Assembly: GCA_905215405.1 (NCBI GenBank)
Contig: CAJMQE010000002.1
Location: 39,833 to 103,832, forward strand
DNA length: 64,000 bases
Direction of reading: 5' to 3'
Source: an uncultured bacterium
GTDB lineage: Bacteria > Bacillota > Clostridia > Lachnospirales > Lachnospiraceae
Shown: positions 63,609 to 64,000 of the stretch, in pieces
Layout: the number at the start of each line of letters is the position of its first letter
Numbering within the stretch: the stretch's first letter is position 1
Notes under the pieces: generated by a model
Told to the model about the DNA's origin: nothing
The model's database searches: none
What the model saw: only the letters and a program-made list of their open reading frames with translations
Position numbers and translations under genes: made by a program

Positions 63609-63637
63609 TTGCATTATGTATACATGACCCTTATAAT
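63609..63637 (+). promoter_or_regulatory. Sigma-A promoter of the HPr-like gene
   Basis: TTGCAT (63609-63614) and consensus TATAAT (63632-63637) with ideal 17-bp spacing, about 57 bp before the start codon. Confidence 0.75.
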
Positions 63638-63693
63638 GTAGTGCGATAACCAGTAATCAATCGTTTTTATGATCTAAGGAGAAATGAAAAGAA

Positions 63694-63924
63694 ATGCAAA
63701 CAACAGAAGTAAAATTACCATCTATAGAGGTAATTCGTAAATTTGTAAATGTTGTAAACAGCCTGGATGCAGATGTTGATCTTGGCTCAGGAGCTACCAT
63801 TGTTGATGCAAAATCAATACTCGGTGTATTCGCCCTTGCAAATGCTTCTACGAAAAATATCAAACTGACAATACATAGCGAAGATAAGAATACATTAAGA
63901 ACTTTAGAGCCATTCATGGCTTAA
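63694..63924 (+). CDS. HPr-like protein lacking the phosphoaccepting histidine
   Basis: The 76-residue protein aligns with HPr over VDAKSILGVFAL (regulatory Ser46 equivalent is Ser41) and the terminal beta-alpha segment, but the G-x-HARP region is absent and the N terminus is several residues short. It therefore cannot carry phosphate from enzyme I at His15. Retention of the Ser site recalls Crh, the CcpA co-regulator of Bacillus. AAGGAG lies 12 bp upstream of the ATG. A role in catabolite regulation rather than sugar transport is inferred. Confidence 0.8.
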   Translation: MQTTEVKLPSIEVIRKFVNVVNSLDADVDLGSGATIVDAKSILGVFALANASTKNIKLTIHSEDKNTLRTLEPFMA

Positions 63925-63970
63925 AAAAAATCCTGAACGTTTCAAAGCCAATGGCATTAAGTTAAGAAAG

Positions 63971-63999
63971 TCTCACATCACAGAAAATGTGGTGTGGGA
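63971..63999 (+). terminator. Possible terminator stem at the window edge
   Basis: TCTCACATCACA and TGTGGTGTGGGA arms form an imperfect hairpin 46 bp after the HPr-like stop; the window ends before any T-run can be seen. Confidence 0.35.
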
Positions 64000-64000
64000 T

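Overview
The window looks like a chromosomal segment of a low-to-moderate-GC, spore-lineage Clostridia, most likely family Lachnospiraceae. The evidence is strong GGAGG-type ribosome binding sites with ATG/GTG/TTG starts, intrinsic terminators after most operons, type III glutamine synthetase, class B sortase, and a Bacillus/Clostridia-specific gene string running spoVT, mazG, hup, rqcP, yabP, yabQ, divIC, spoIIE-like, tilS, hpt, ftsH. Species assignment is not possible from the sequence alone. I see no phage, transposase, CRISPR array or rRNA.

Layout. 1-4.5 kb: 3' part of mutS2, then an OmpR-type two-component system. 4.5-6.7 kb: an unusual non-coding block (31-bp repeats, a structured terminator-like element, and a seven-copy 74-bp tandem array) around trmL and cheX. 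6.7-14 kb: an AIR-synthase-like protein, tiny membrane proteins, a DEDDh exonuclease overlapping nth, a B12-binding radical SAM protein, an M23 peptidase and tRNA-Gly/tRNA-Phe. 14-18.3 kb: trmD, a membrane-anchored SGNH-fold protein that has lost its catalytic residues, and a GH13 amylase-like enzyme. 18.5-18.7 kb: a candidate C-rich small RNA downstream of ftsH. 18.8-31.5 kb: the conserved ftsH-to-spoVT cluster, interrupted between rqcP and yabP by a divergent LysR / DUF6282 hydrolase-like / MatC-like transporter cassette; its spoIIE homologue lacks the membrane domain yet keeps a Spo0A-type promoter layout.

31.5-42.4 kb (accessory): an XRE regulator plus membrane protein pair, an alsS-like acetolactate synthase with a leader attenuator and a divergent LysR gene, an HSL-family esterase coupled to a condensation-fold acyltransferase with a membrane tail, and a heterodimeric ABC exporter whose second half is truncated at the C terminus. 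42.5-51.7 kb: alaX, a cation antiporter under a yybP-ykoY (manganese) riboswitch with terminator, an alanine symporter, luxS, ybaK, a small Smr protein and glnN with a structured leader. 51.7-59.7 kb: class B sortase, class II aldolase, HAD hydrolase, DUF3592-like protein, asnA and asnS. 58.7-64 kb: a coupled GT2 glycosyltransferase and DUF6056-like membrane protein, a methyl-accepting chemotaxis protein and an HPr-like protein without the active-site histidine.

Themes: nitrogen and amino-acid handling (glnN, asnA/asnS, alanine symporter, alaX, ybaK, alsS); tRNA maintenance (trmL, trmD, tilS); sporulation and division (spoVT, yabPQ, divIC, spoIIE-like); and chemotaxis (cheX, MCP). Intergenic spaces are unusually rich in minisatellite repeats (31, 74, 37 and 48 bp) and in terminators with very long structured loops.
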